Below, one piece after another: positions 11,585 through 25,272 of a stretch of DNA of 64,000 nucleotides; positions within the stretch are counted from its first letter, which is position 1; each line of letters starts with the position of its first letter. The notes below the pieces were generated by a model. It searched no databases. It was given only the letters and a program-made list of their open reading frames with translations, and was not told the DNA's origin. The stretch comes from Thermothielavioides terrestris NRRL 8126 (Eukaryota; Ascomycota; Sordariomycetes; Sordariales; Chaetomiaceae): NCBI RefSeq assembly GCF_000226115.1, contig NC_016462.1:868001-932000 (forward strand). The letters run 5' to 3'. Position numbers and translations under genes: made by a program.

Positions 11585-14500
11585 ATGGCCAATCATAGCT
11601 ACAACACTCGTTCTCGCGCCTTCTCGCCAGCTAAGCAACTCTCTAAACACAATACTGCTATATCTAAGAAGATCGAGAAGACGTTATATACCTCATATAA
11701 AGGTTTCATTCCTCCGGCTCTAGAGCCGCCTACTCCCTAAGAGTATACTTATCGCAATATCGTCGCTAGCTAAGAGGATAATCCCGATAATACTTAAATA
11801 GGCGATAAGCTATCCTTCGAAGATACCTAGAGCGATCCTAAGAAAGTGGAAGATATTCCGAACCTCTTAGAGTATATTAATGTTAGCACTAATCGGCCTT
11901 TTATTAAGTAGCTTAGCTAGACCGTTAGCGAATATACCACTTTGTTCAAAAGCACTATTACTACGGTTAATCAACTTTGGGCTAACGTTGCTAAGATTCG
12001 ACCTATACTCGATAGGTTGACGAACTTTTATAACTACTTCAAGGACTTGCTAGAAGTTATAGGTCAACTTTAGATAGCCGCTATTTAAATTAGCGAGGTC
12101 GTCCAATAGGTCTAGTATTAAGAAGAGCTCTTTACACAGTATATATGTAATATAGATAATTAGCTAAGTAAAATCGATAACGCTATCGCTCAGTTAACCA
12201 CTAAGAACCTATTGGCTAATCCTAGGCTAGCTAAGGAGCCTCCGCTAGCTACTCCTATATCGACTATAGAGCTATAGCTATACGCCCCTTCGATTTAGAG
12301 CCGTCGCTCAGTGGCAATGGCAGCCTCTTTAATAGAGAGCCTCTACGCGCCTCCCCTAGTCTAGCCCACTTAACTTCGTATATAGACCGCCTTTCCTATT
12401 CCCTTAAAGGGCGTCGATATCAATACGGCTTACAACCTAGCCACAGGTACACCGCTAGTACACTAGGCCTATATTATATACCCTAACAATTCGCGCCTAG
12501 GCGGCTAGCACTAGGCTAAGTCGCCTTTGAGCAACCCTCCTTAGGGCAGGCCGCCTTAGGGTAGCTAACGCTAGGCTATATCACTTCTTAGGCGGCCCTC
12601 TAGCGCTAGCGGCTATAATCTAAACGACCTAAGCGACCTAGACAATAGCGATAGGGGGCGCCGTCTAAATAACTGCCTAAATAACAACCGCCTACCTTTC
12701 TCGCCTCCTCCGAACTATAGCTACTAAGAGCACTTTTATAATACTGTAGATACTAGAGGTAGCTAATCTATCTCTACCTTTAAGATTAAGCGCAATAATA
12801 TTAGCACTTTTAATCCTAGTTATAAGGACCCTAACGATATAGGCATCGTTATAGATAGTAAAAATATAATTTTTATTAATATCTATTGCTTTATCTAGCG
12901 TTTATCAACTTTTTTAGAGGACTTTAACATTAGCTACAACGTAGCCTAGCAAATCCTATACCTCTTGCCTATAGTTCTCGCTAGCTAAGCCCTCCTCTAG
13001 TAGAACAGTGAAGTTACTATATAGGAACGCTTATAATAGCGTTAAGTAGACCTTTATATAGTCTTTAATTAGTTAGTAAAGCGTTTTACAATAGATTGCT
13101 AAGTAGCTGTTGATAAGTTCAACCGAGGACAATTAACTATTAGGCATATTATAGAGAACCTTAACGCTCTAATGAACTTCTTCTAGAAGAAGTTGCGTTT
13201 TATATATATAGTAGGCTAGATCAATTATAATAATTCCAACTAGTATAACGCTATAGACACTATCTATAACTGTTTAAATTTAACTATTATATCTTTTCTT
13301 CTACGACCTAAGACGAAGTACACTCTAGCGCGCTATATATGTAAGATTATAGAAGTATAGCCTACGCTTGTTACTATAGTTTACGATAAGTTCCTAGAGT
13401 TGAAGAAGTCTTCGTTTACTAGCAAGTCCACTACTTCTAGCAATACTAAGTCTAATAAAAAGCTCCCTAGATGCGCCGATCGCTATAGCGACGACCGTTA
13501 GAACTACGATAATAACCGCTATAACCAAGATCGTAATTAAGGCGGTAAATACCGCCTAGATAACTATAATTCTAAATGTAATAATCGAGTCTAAGACTAA
13601 GCGTACCTTATTGACGACGCTAATTCAAAGACGTTATCCGATTTAGAGGCCAATAACAAAGCTAAAGCCGATTGTAAATCGTCTATTTACAATAATACTA
13701 ACAAATCGAATATCGCCTATATAGCTTATAATTTAAAGCTAACCTATCACAAGTGCCATTAGACCTTTAATACAGTTCCTACTATTAATACGTATATCTA
13801 TACCTATAGCAAGACAATCGTTCCTAAAAGCGTTTACCGCTATTAAGCTAATTAAGCCAACCCTAGCTATTAAACTTATGAATATTGCGATACCCTATTT
13901 AATTTTTAGAACTAGCTCTTTAAACACTTGAAGGTCTACTTAGTAGCCGCTTCTAGCTCTATTAAGTACTTAGAATAGGCAACCGTAGTCATCGACGACG
14001 TCTCTAAGGACGATATCCTACTTGCCAAAGGCTTTGGCCCTACAGTGAACTTCGCCGCTAACCTAGAAGTCTAGGAGGCCCCCGAAGTAGCCGACCTAGG
14101 CATCGATAGCCTATATAGCGCCTATATATACTTATACGTCAAGGCCTACGCTTAGCCTAACCGCGAGGACCTAAAAGTTTACTTCGATCTAGGGGCTAGC
14201 TGTTCGATTATCGATAAGACCTTCCTAAGTACCTTCGAGTATTCAATTAAGCGCTATAATAGCCAAATTTATAGTATTAGAAAGACCTTGCCTACCTAGT
14301 AGGCGACCTTCGTCATTTATCTACTAGGCGTTACCGCTATTGGCCTAGCCCTCCTTAAGTTTACTTAGTCTACCTAGGTAGTAGATAAGCTACTTACTAA
14401 CCTTTTGTTAGGAGCTAACTTCCTAGATCTATATTAGGCCTCTATCGATTATAGTACGAAGATCGCTAGCCTATATAGTATCCTAGGAGGATTCGATATA

Positions 14501-17500
14501 CTATTCGCTATATATATCTAGACGTTTCCCTATATATATAAAGTCAAGACTATATATACCGTTACTTTATAGCCCAAATAGAAAGTGTTTATCGCTATAG
14601 AATATAAGCCTCTCCTAATAGATTGGTCTATTATATTCAATGCTCGCTATCCTACTATATTAAACGCCGTTGTTAACGCTAAAACCCCTAAGGTAGTAGC
14701 TCTTAAGAACTTAACCAAAGGAGTTCTCACTATTCTAAAGTGCTACCCTATCGGCTAAATTAAGGATATTGACGATAGCGATTATATCGCCTATTCCTAG
14801 GAGATAGCCTTTATAGCACTGACTATAGCGACCACCCTAACAGCTATATCGTCTACCGCTATAAGCGCTAGTTCAGTTTAGACCGTTATTTAGTATACCA
14901 ACCCTAGTATATTAGCCGCCTTCGATATATATAGCCTAGTTCACACTATTCTAGGAGACTTAGTGCAATTTATAAACGATATTTCGTCTTAATCTCCAAC
15001 ATCTTCTTGAGATCCACTAGAGTCCTCGACGCCTTGTAGCAACACAGTGTATTAGCTAACTACTTTATCCGAATTTAGACCTATATTATACCAATTAGTA
15101 TATCTACTAGGCTAGTTAGCCTAGCCGGCAATACGCTAATCGATCTAGGATCCTACTATTAAAGGCTATACCAATAGGTATAATCCGAGCCCTAAGCCTA
15201 CGCACCTAGATTCTACCAATAGGCGTAATACGCCTCCTACGCTAGAGGCTGATAGTTATACTAATAGGTGCAATCCTAGCCTTGAATTGCCTATAGATAA
15301 CTATAAGCCGGTAGTGCTAGAGAAGTATTCGACTCTAAGCCTTAAGATACCTACCGACTTACTAGAGATATTTACTTTAGAGGGTATATACGTATATACC
15401 TAAGATCGTAAGCTAGTATAGCGATTTGTTAACATCGTTAAGCGTTATCCCCGCCTATAGAAGGATAAGGGCTAGATCGTTTAGGACGAAGAGGATATAA
15501 TATAAGTGTCTCTTATAGAAGGCTAGTAACATTAGAAGATCCGTGCTCGCCAATACCCTCTAAACGTATATAATCACAAAGTTCTTAACGCTACCTTCGA
15601 CGAACTGCACTAGCAAAAGCGCTTCGAGTAGGCTATAAAGGCTACTCCTTTTACATACCTAGTTTTCGTTGTTTAATATACTTCTCGTAGCAAGATTAAA
15701 GGCCACATTGTCATCGATTTATATACTCTTAACAAGGTTATAGTGCCTAACAACTACCCTCTACTACTCTAGTCGGACATTATCGCTTACCTATAGGGCA
15801 AGAGGTTTATCACTACAATCGATACAATATCCTTTTTCTACTAGTTTGACGTATATCCTCTGTATTGCAACCGCTTTACCCTGATTAGCCTTTACGGACT
15901 AGAGTAGCCGAAGATGTACCTAATAGGCTACTATAACACTCTAGCGTATATCTAGCGCTTTATAGACTAGTTGCTTCGCCCCTACGCCTCTTTTGCCTAA
16001 GTATTTATCGACGATATTATTATCTTTAGCGATATAGTCGACAAGTATACCAAGTATTTAGAGACTATCTTTAGCCTATTTAAGAAGAAGAATATCTTTA
16101 TCGTACTAGCTAAGTCGTATATTGTATATCCTAGCGTAGAGCTACTTAGTTTCTACGTCGATAGATTCGAATTGACCAATATAGAGTACTGTATTACCGT
16201 CTTTAGGAACCTCGCCTTTCTAAATAACTTAAAGGCTCTAAAGTAGTATATCGGTATATTAGGATTTCTACGCTATCTAATCCTATACTATGTATAGCTT
16301 ATCGAGCTTCTCTAGAACTGTAAGACTATATTGTTTACAAAAGGCTAAGCTACTAGCCAAGTGTAAAATAGCAACCTTAGTAAGTACACTGCCTATTGCG
16401 CTAAGACTTTCTTTGAGCCTATACCTACTAAGAAAGCCTCCTTTAAAGCTATTTAGGATACTATCTATAAGCTAGACCTGACTATTCTAGTCTACTTTAA
16501 CCTTAATAAGACCCTCTTCTTATAGATCGATAGATGTCTAGAGTATAGCTTTGGCGTTATAGCGTTCTACCTTGCCGATAGCTATAAATAGAAGCCTAGA
16601 ACTATTATCCCATCGACTCAAGTTTGGCCCGTTATATTCCTAAGCTAGTGCCTTACTAAGGAGGAACTCCGGTATAGACCTTCTAAATAGGAAGTCGCCT
16701 ACTTTGTTTAAATAGTTAAGAAGCTACGTACTACGATCTATTCGTTGTATAAGCCTGTCGTTGTCCTTATAGATTATACCTCTATAAAAGGCATTGTTAA
16801 CTAGACTATTTTAGACACATCATCTACTAAGCAAGCTAATTATAGGCTTATCAATATCTCTATTTACCTCTCGTAGTATAATTTAGAAATCTATCACCTT
16901 CTAGGCTATCTAAATTTAGTGCCTAACGTACTTAGCTATCTAAAGGCTCTATAGGACGACCTAAGCTATAAGAACGGTTCCGTCGACGACAATATAGTCC
17001 TCGACAACATCTGGTTCGCCTTTACAGAAGCGAAGTTGGATAACGACCTTTAAGCTCGTTTTATAGCTATATATTCTTATAACGCTAAGTATATAGCTAT
17101 TATCAAGGACCTTACCGTCGAATTGGCCACTGAGGGCAGTAGTAAGGTTTTCTCTTAGCCTAGCCTCCTATTTATCCTTGTAGATAGCCTTCTCTATAAT
17201 ATTCGACCTAATAGATTATGCTTACTCTATATACTTTACAATATAATTTAAACCATCTTGGAAGCTACCTATAACGAGAAGTACCACTTTAGTACTAAGT
17301 AAATGTTATACGACTTACAAAGTATATTAATAGCTTATAAAACCTATAATGTTAAGAAGTATATTAAACTATACCTAGAGTGCTAAGTCAATATAACGGA
17401 TTATCGCTCTAAACTAGGCAACTATTAACTGATTTAGCTATCTAATACTTTACTAATATACATTATCGCTATCGATTTCATTCTAGGCTTACTAAAGGTC

Positions 17501-18600
17501 TTAGCTACTAGCTTGCTCTAGCAGCTCCTAAATTACAACTACTTCAACAGCTTACTTATAGTATTTTACAAGTTATTGAAGTATATCCTCTTTATTCTAG
17601 GCAATTCTAGCTACTTAGCCTAGGAATAGGGCTACGTTCTAATTTGCTAACTGCTTCTTAGCGACTAGGGCGTACCTACTATAATTATCTTTGACTACGA
17701 TCGCAAGTTTATTTCCGACCTTTAGCAAGGCGTCTAGAAGGCTCTAGGCACCAAGTTGCTAATGACAATATCCTATTACCTATAGGCGGATAGCCTCTTA
17801 GAGTATAAGAACTAGACTATAGAAATTACAATCCGCTTCTATATATTTAAGCGCCTTAAAGGCAATTAGCTAAATATTATTATACCTTTACAATAGTACT
17901 TTAACAACGTTTATACTAAAGCTATTAAATCCTTACTTTATAAATAGCTCTTCGGCTTTAAGCTTCCTAGACTATTAGAAGCTCTTACCAACTAGGCCGC
18001 TACTAGGCTAGCTACTATTCTAGCCTTATAAGATACTTTATATTAGGATACTCAATTGAGTATAGACTTCGTAGTAGTATACACTAAGCGCTATTACAAT
18101 AGTAAACATTGTAACATTAAGTTTAATATAGGTAATAAGGTTTATTTATATCTATACTATAGTTACTATCTCCTAAGCAACCCGTCCTAGAAGTATTCGT
18201 AATAGCGTACTAGGCCTTTTTCGATCAAGCGCTACGTTAGGCGCCTAGTATACGAACTAGATCTCCTAGCTAATATAGGTATCTACCTAGTCGTCTCCAT
18301 TGCTTACCTTCGCCTAGCTCCTTAGGAAGAGGATCTATTTAGCTATAATACGCCGCCTCCTAGCCCGATCGTCGACTTTCAATTGGACCGCTCCTCTAAT
18401 AACAACGAATTAAATGACGAATACGAGGTTGATATAATCCTTGACTATAAGGTTATATATAAAGGCCTTAAATACCTAATCAAATAGACTAGCTATAGCT
18501 AAGAAGAGAGTGTCTAGAAGACTGTATATAAGCTACGCTATACGTAGCGCCTAATCAACGAATACTAGGCTTGCAAAGGCGATCATCTGGATCGCCTAGC
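11585..18600 (+). pseudogene. gypsy gag-pol with chromodomain, RIP-inactivated
   Basis: The plus-strand frame starts at ATG 11,585 (reads MANHSYNTRSRAFSP) and is broken by many TAG/TAA codons where CAG, CAA or TGG are expected. Landmarks: aspartic protease motif reading VYFDLGASCSIID (about 14,177-14,215, from D-T/S-GAS); reverse transcriptase catalytic box FIDDIIIFS (16,004-16,030); integrase core with the first Asp in IDFILGL (about 17,470), the second in FDYDRKFIS (about 17,690-17,716) and a Glu in the stretch reading EYKNQTIEI (about 17,801-17,830); chromodomain reading EYEVDIILDYKV followed by KYLIK (about 18,418-18,490). Coding capacity is lost throughout. Confidence 0.85.
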
Positions 18601-18853
18601 CTCTTGAGAGGAGCCTCTGGCACCTGATTAGGCACCTTAACCGGCCTATAAGCGTAGCCGGCCTCGTAAGAACCCTGTTCCTGCTGATGACGACAAGATA
18701 TGGAAGAAGCTAGTTGATCGCTATCCAGATTAATCTGGCACTATGCTTCCGGCCCTACATCGTAGTATTTAATTGAAGGGTATTTGACAATATGGAGGAT
18801 CTAGATAGGTAAGGCAATGAGGGCATTGCCGTTTTTTCCTATAGGCTCGGACT

Positions 18854-19103
18854 TGATATAGGGCAGGAGGAACAGGGGGGTTATATAACCTATATGTCTA
18901 TATATATAGATTAGATAAGGGTGCCCTATGCCCCGCGTTGTAGACTTTGTAACGCTAGGCCCATTTGGGCAGGCGGTATGCGTATATATGTTCTACCTTA
19001 TAGATATATATTTCTTAGCGCGCTACCGCCTAGATCTTCGATCTACCACTATCATCAATCTATATCTTATTATTCTACGCATCTACGGCACTTCTCCGCA
19101 TCA
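18854..19103 (+). repeat. gypsy 3' LTR
   Basis: 250 bp starting TGATATAGGG and ending CTCCGCATCA. It keeps the canonical TG...CA termini that the 5' LTR has lost. It is followed by the CTACT duplication. Confidence 0.88.
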
Positions 19104-19108
19104 CTACT
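19104..19108. repeat. 5-bp target-site duplication of gypsy element, right copy
   Basis: CTACT, identical to 10,872-10,876. The sequence that follows continues LINE-B exactly where it stopped, as shown by the intact match at 6,390-6,440 in LINE-A. Confidence 0.88.
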
Positions 19109-22100
19109 TAAGAGCTATATATAGTATATACTAAAGAAGCTATTTTATAAGCTTATAATCAACCTTAAGTAGGTACCTACGAATATTGTTAATAGGAGCG
19201 TAGGGGATATAATCTAGACAGTAAATATAGCTATAGCTACGATAGGAGCAACTATAGAGGGTAGTAGAAGCGGCGCTATTATAATATAGAAGCTACTAAA
19301 GAGTAGGAATATAGTAATTATATTTAAAGAAGATTGTTAAACGTAGTTCGTTAATAAGGACAATAAAGTATAGGTCATTGCTATATTTAGGGCGATTATA
19401 ATACTTAAATACTATACCTTTATAGTATTAGTGAAGGGTATACGATTAGTCGCCTTAACGAGATATAGAGATAACCTTAGCTACCTAGTAGTAGACTTAG
19501 CAAGAGAGAATAAGGTCTAGATTATATATATAAGGCTATATATATTATAGGATAGTACTAAGGGCGATTAGGGGCTATAGACAATATATATATTAGTCGA
19601 GCTCTATATAGTTGAAGAAGCTATAAGGCTTATTGATTAAGGTATTCTACTCAACTATATAGTCTACCTTTATAAGTGCTTTAAGGGCATAGTATATACA
19701 ATTCTATACTTTAAATATAGGAAATAGAGGTATAAGGCGATATTCTATAAAGAGGAGGAGGTATATTATCTAGTCTACACCTATATAGTATATAGCGATA
19801 GTAGTACTATAAAGGAGTAAGAGGCGTAGTGCCTAGTAAAGATTAACCTAGCTAGGCATTAGCCAAAGTACATTAATTGTAGAGGTGCTTATATAGCCTT
19901 CGATAAAAGCTATAAGGTCGTATAGGAGTAGCATAAATATATAAAGGAGTGGTTCCTTGACTATCTACTTACGTTCTATATACCCTAACTTTAGGTAACG
20001 ACGGTAATAGAGGCGAATATATAGTATAGAAGCTAGGAAGATAAGTTAGGGGAGTAGCGCCTAAGGAAGTGCCTTACTAAGGTAGGTTAGCCTACTAACA
20101 TCTAGAGGGTAGGGCGCTCCAACGGTATAGACCTATTCTAGTTTAGGGTACTCTCGTAAACGTTCTAAGGAGCTAGAGCATAGAACAGGAGTGCTATTTA
20201 TATAGCGCCCCTACGCGATATAAGCGTAGAGCTAGCTTTATAGCCTAACGTAGTTATAACTAAGGGCCCCTATTCTATACTAAGTATATAGCTATAACGC
20301 TGAGGGTACTCTACTAGAATACCGATAGTAGTAGACATCGCTTTAATTAGGCGCTAGAGAGGAGAGAGGAGTTTAACCTAGTAGCGATTTAAAAGCTATC
20401 GATCCGTTTAACTACGACCTTGCCTACCCTACCCTATAAATAAGGCGGATGGTATAAAATAATATATAACGCTAGTAGAGCAACGTTGTATATAAGTAAG
20501 CGCCTTAACTATACGATATAGTCTACTAAGGCTAGGGAAAACTAGATAGTAATGACGTTTAAGAAGGAGGGGTCGGACCCCTTTATAGTATAGTCTATCT
20601 ATTTATTTAACTAGAAGCTAAGGTAGCGATCGCTACTTTACACCTTAGTAGAGTAGGAGCTAAGAGGGCGCAATGTACTTATAGGCAACTTCAACGCCTA
20701 CTACCTAATATAGGATAAGTACAATAGAACCTTCTAATTAGTAGGTACACTACTTCGGATTATAGTAGAATAGGAGCTTAAGCTTTGTATACCTTGTAGT
20801 ATATCTACCTAGGTTCGATAAAGTAATAGAGATAGTACAATCGACTATATCTAGGCAATATAGAGTAGTGGTACCTAGTAGCTAGGGCCACTCGACTTAG
20901 TAGGCTTAGATTATATACCTTAGATAGCTGAAGTACCATTGAAGAGGAGTAGCGGTAGACCTACTATACTACTAGGCTATAGCTAGGCGCTATTAGACTA
21001 TAAAAGGTACGAAGCTAAGGCGTAGTTCTTTACTTTACTAAAGGAGGTCAATATAGTAGAGTAGCTTAAGGATACGGTAGGCACTTTAATATATAAGCTA
21101 ACTAATATTATAGATATAGCGGCGCTACGCTAGAAGCTTAATTAGGGGTCCTATACGCTATAATAGAACCTCGAAGTTGACGAAGCAATATAAGAAGTAA
21201 AAAGGGCTAAACACGTCTAGCAATCAAGCTATATAGCGAGCTCCTAAATATACTACTATAAGGTAGTATAGTAGTTTAAACGCTACGCTAGGCGGTTGTA
21301 GACGCTATATTAGCGCTACTCTCTTGCTAGAGCGTTGAAAGAGTAGAAGCTAATATAGAATATTAAGAGGTAGATACGACTTCGAAGCTACTAATACCCT
21401 AAGCCTCTAACGTTGCTAGCGCTCTAGCTAGGGCCTAGTAAGCCCTAGAGCGTAGTAATATATATTTAAAAGGCTAAAGCGCTAGTAGAGCGCTTCTTTT
21501 CTATACTATAGGTATAGTATAATAGTATCCCCGACTAAGACTAGCTTAAAGGGTCCTTTCGCAATACTATGCCTATTAGCTAGGAGGTCTACAATATTAA
21601 AATTATAGAGATTATAAGCTATATAGGATTAAATAAAGCGTTTAGCGAAGACCTCTTTACTAATAAGTTCCTTAAGGCCTATAACAAAGAGGGTAAGCTA
21701 TCAAAGGTGCTTACAATGATTATATATACCTATTTTAAACTAGAGTACTTCCTATATAGATTTTACGTTATATAGGTAGTTATCCTTAGAAAGCTAGGGA
21801 AGTCTCTAGAATAGCTAATAGAGGTAGGGATATATTGCCTAATATCGCTATTTAGTATAGTAAGCAAGATTATTAAAATAGCTATTGTAGACTAAGTAAT
21901 ATATATAGCTAAAGTATATAAGCTACTCCTAGAGATATAGATAGGTTTCTAGTAGTATAGGTCTATAGAGGTAGTAATCTAGGTAGTGACTAATATAGTA
22001 AAGATAGTATAGGCATATAGTGTCTATACTTTACTATTGCAACTAGACTTAAAAGGCGCTTTCGACTAGGTCGACTAGGTCTAGCTACTATATACACTCT

Positions 22101-24110
22101 AGGAGCTAGGCTTCGAAAGGAAGCTAATTATACTCTTAAAGAGCTACTTTAAAGATTATATAGTACGCTTATAGTTCAATAGGATTATAGCTAAGCCGAT
22201 GACCTTATAGCAAGGTATACTATAGGGTTCGCTATTATCGCTAATGCTATTTATCTTCTTTATCGCCCCTTTGTTCTATATCTTTGAGATATATACTAGG
22301 CTCCTAACGGTCGAGTACGTAGATAACACTAACCTTCTTATATTCGAATAGGATATATTAGTGTACTACTATATACTAGAGAAAGGGTTTACTAAGTATA
22401 AGAAATAGGCTATAGAACGAGGGATATAGTTTAAACTAGCGAAGAGCGAGCTTATCTACTTTATAAGGGTATAGCGGCTACGTATAAAGGTCGTTAATAT
22501 CCTTAGCGAAGGTTAGCTAGGGCTTACGCCTATAGAGTTGGCGAGGTTCCTAGGCGTATAGCTAGACTATAAACTCTTGTTTTAGGTATATAAGAGGGTA
22601 GTCGAAGCTAAGATAGCTATATAGAAATTTACCTTTATAAGACTTATAGTAAAGACGTATAGAGTATATATTATATAAGCTTAGGAGATCTATATAAAGA
22701 TTATTAGGAGCGTTCTTTTATATAGGGTAGTAGCGTAGTATACTCTAACGCCGATTAGAGGGACCCCCTATAGGATTATATACAACTTTGGTATAATGTA
22801 GCTAAGCTACCTCTAGGTAGTTGCTAGTGTATATAAGGTTATATTAGTCTATAACCTAGAAAGTGAAACCTAGGTACCCTTTATCGACCTATACCTTAAC
22901 CGCTAGATAGTATATATTAAATAGAGGCTCTAGAAAACTAGGCTTATATAGCTTCTATATAATATCTATATAAAGGTAGTATTGAAGTTAAAGAAGTAGC
23001 GCTATATACGCTATACCCTAGTAGCGAGACTAGCTATAAGGGAGTCTTCTATAAAGTAGAGGCAACTATAGGCTAAAGGCTAGTTCTTCGTATACTGCCT
23101 AGCAATAGTAGCAAAGGTATAGGACAAGAGTAACGAGGATAACGATTAGAGACCTTAAAAGCTATAGCTATATATCGATATAGATATAGCTATAGTAGAG
23201 GAGTAGAAGGTATATAGAGAGATGTAGATACGCTATATAGACACTAAAAGGCTAGAAAGGGCGTACTATAGGGAAGTAGTAGACCTATACAACTTAGAGC
23301 CTCCTACCTAGGTGCTATAGGTATATAAGGATCTTAGTAAAGTATAAAGCTCCCTTCTTATATAGGTATATACTAGGGCTATTAGCCTTAGGTAGTTCCT
23401 ATTCTAGAAGAGGGTATTAGATACGTCTATACTACTCTACTACTATAGTAAGGTACCTAAGACCGTCGCCCACTTTACAATATACTATAAAGACTCTATA
23501 GTTACTATAGGAAGGCCCTATATCTAGGACCGATATATGCTACTTGTACTACTTAGGAGTAGGAGAGGCGTTTAAAGGATTATAGAATAGCTAATATACA
23601 CTAGGCGCTTATAGGAGTACTAGCTAGCGTTTAAACTAAACGTCGAGGGCGAGGTAGAATATAGGGGAGCGGTAGAGAGTACTATAGATACGTAATAGGA
23701 GCATAGTAGCTAGGACAGCGTAGTAGAGGAGCCTCTAGCGGCTAGCTATAAGAACTTAGGCGTAGGCGGGAGGTATAAAAAGAGGAGGAAAAGACGTAGG
23801 AAGGTCAGCCTCTAGCTACTCCTCGCAAGTATATAGCGCGCCTAGCGGCTATAGCACCTACGCTAGGAGCGCACTATATACGTAAGTGGCGTGCAACGAG
23901 CTGTATAGGCCGCTATATCTCCGTCGCCACTAGGCCGGAAAGGTGAGTTCTAGCGAGTTGGAGAGAAGGAATTGGGGAGGCCCGCCCTACGTAGCGGGAA
24001 TGCAGTGTAGGCGCTATACGTAAGTGGTGTATATAGAGGTAGAGGGACTGCTTGCCCTTAGTAGCGAGGCACTAAGTGCCTCTTCGGTGTAAGATTAATA
24101 ATAATAATAA
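19109..24110 (+). mobile_element. LINE-B, 3' segment with (TAA)n tail
   Basis: Continuation of LINE-B after the gypsy insertion. Together with 10,270-10,876 it totals about 5.6 kb. It aligns with LINE-A from about 6,390 to 10,269 and then with 24,123-25,258. It ends with ATTAATAATAATAATAA at about 24,090-24,110, a simple TAA tail as in many LINEs that end in short repeats, followed by the 12-bp duplication. Confidence 0.82.
19150..23850 (+). pseudogene. LINE-B ORF1/ORF2 remnants
   Basis: Same landmarks as LINE-A, somewhat better preserved in places: a zinc-knuckle-like segment reading YINCRGAYIAFDKSYKV at about 19,870-19,920; endonuclease motif GNFNA-----DKYNR at about 20,683-20,733; RT box reading VEYVDNTNLL at about 22,311-22,340 (ancestral YVDD, second Asp now Asn); and a C-terminal degraded zinc-finger-like segment reading YYSKVPKTVAHFTIYYKDS near 23,440-23,500, in the place where Tad LINEs carry a CCHC finger. 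Multiple TAG/TAA stops make it inactive. Confidence 0.74.
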
Positions 24111-24122
24111 TATATAAAGGTA
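24111..24122. repeat. 12-bp target-site duplication of LINE-B, right copy
   Basis: TATATAAAGGTA, identical to 10,258-10,269. Confidence 0.82.
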
Positions 24123-25258
24123 GTATTAAGGCTAAAGAGGAGGCGCTATATATATTATGCCCTAGGGACAAGGCTAGCTATAGGGGATTCTCCTATAAAA
24201 CAGAGGCAAGTATAGGTTAAAGAATAGCTCCTCTTATACTGCCCTACAGTAGTGGAAGAGGCGTAGAGCGAAAGTAGCGAAGATAATAAATAAAGGCCTT
24301 AAAAGCCTTAGCTTTATACCAATATAAACGTAGTTATAGTAGAGGAGTAGAAGGTATATAAAGAGCTATAAATATACTATATAGACGCTAAGAGGCTAGA
24401 GAGGGTATATTATAAAGAAGTAGCTAACCTATATAGCCTAGAGCCCCTTACCTAGATACTATAGATATATAAGGACATTAACAAAGTATAGAGCTGTCTC
24501 TTTATATAAGTATATATAAAAGCTATTAGCTTAAGGCAGTTCCTATTTTAGAAAAGTATACTAGATACGTCTACGTCGCTCTACCGCTATAGCGAGGCGC
24601 CTAAGACTATCGCCTACCTCGCAATATACTACAAAGACTTAGCGGTTATAGTAAGAAGGCCTAGCATCTAGGACCAATATACATTGCTTATACTACTTAG
24701 AAATAGAAGAGGCGCTTAGGCGCTTACAAGGTAGCTAATACATATAGGGCGCCTATAGAAATACCAGCTAACGTTTGAACTAAACGTCGAAGGCAAGGTA
24801 GGATACAAGAGAGTAGCGGAAGGCTCTACAAGCGTATAGTCAGCGTATAATAGCTAGGGCAGCGCAGTAGAGGAGCTTCTAGCGAATAGCTACGAGAACA
24901 ATGATATAGGCAAGGGCTATAAGAGGAAGAAGAGGCATAGAAAGGTCGGCCTCTAGCCGCTCTCCCCACGTATACTACGCGCCTAGCGACTAAGGCGCTC
25001 GCGCCAAGGGCACACTACACAAGCAAGTGGCGCGCAACGGGCTATACAGGCCACTATATCTCCGTCGCCACTAGGCTAGAAAGGTAAGTTCTAGCAAGTT
25101 GGAAAGGGGGAAATCGAGGAGGCCCGCCCTATATAGTAGGAACATAGCGTAGGCGCTACGTATAAGTGGTGTATATAGAGGTGGAGGGACCGCTTACCCT
25201 TAGTGGCAAAGCACTAATGTGCCTCTTCGGTATAAGATTAATAATAATAATAATAATA
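24123..25258 (+). mobile_element. LINE-A, 3' segment with (TAA)n tail
   Basis: Aligns with LINE-B from about 22,987 to 24,110 and ends in a (TAA)n tail at about 25,237-25,258. It could be mistaken for an independent 5'-truncated LINE. The flanking duplications show instead that it is the displaced 3' end of LINE-A: the 12-bp duplication joins it to 10,269, and the 14-bp duplication follows its tail. Confidence 0.8.
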
Positions 25259-25272
25259 ATCTTCAACAACTA
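25259..25272. repeat. 14-bp target-site duplication of LINE-A, right copy
   Basis: ATCTTCAACAACTA, identical to 5,537-5,550. Confidence 0.85.

Larger units (their letters stand above)
10877..19103 (+). mobile_element. full-length Ty3/gypsy chromovirus-type LTR retrotransposon, RIP-inactivated
   Basis: An 8,227-bp element bounded by two 250-bp LTRs (10,877-11,126 and 18,854-19,103) and a perfect CTACT duplication. Plus-strand order is gag, protease, reverse transcriptase, RNase H, integrase, chromodomain, which is the Ty3/gypsy order with a chromovirus C-terminus. A possible primer-binding site starts with TGG at 11,129, two bases inside the 5' LTR. I could not recognise the polypurine tract. 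The 5' LTR start reads TA instead of TG and its end TA instead of CA, both explained by RIP transitions. It lies inside LINE-B. Confidence 0.9.

Noticed and set aside
24112..25258. independent 5'-truncated LINE copy
   Set aside because: The 12-bp and 14-bp duplications show that it is the displaced 3' end of LINE-A, which together with 5,551-10,269 gives the full element length.
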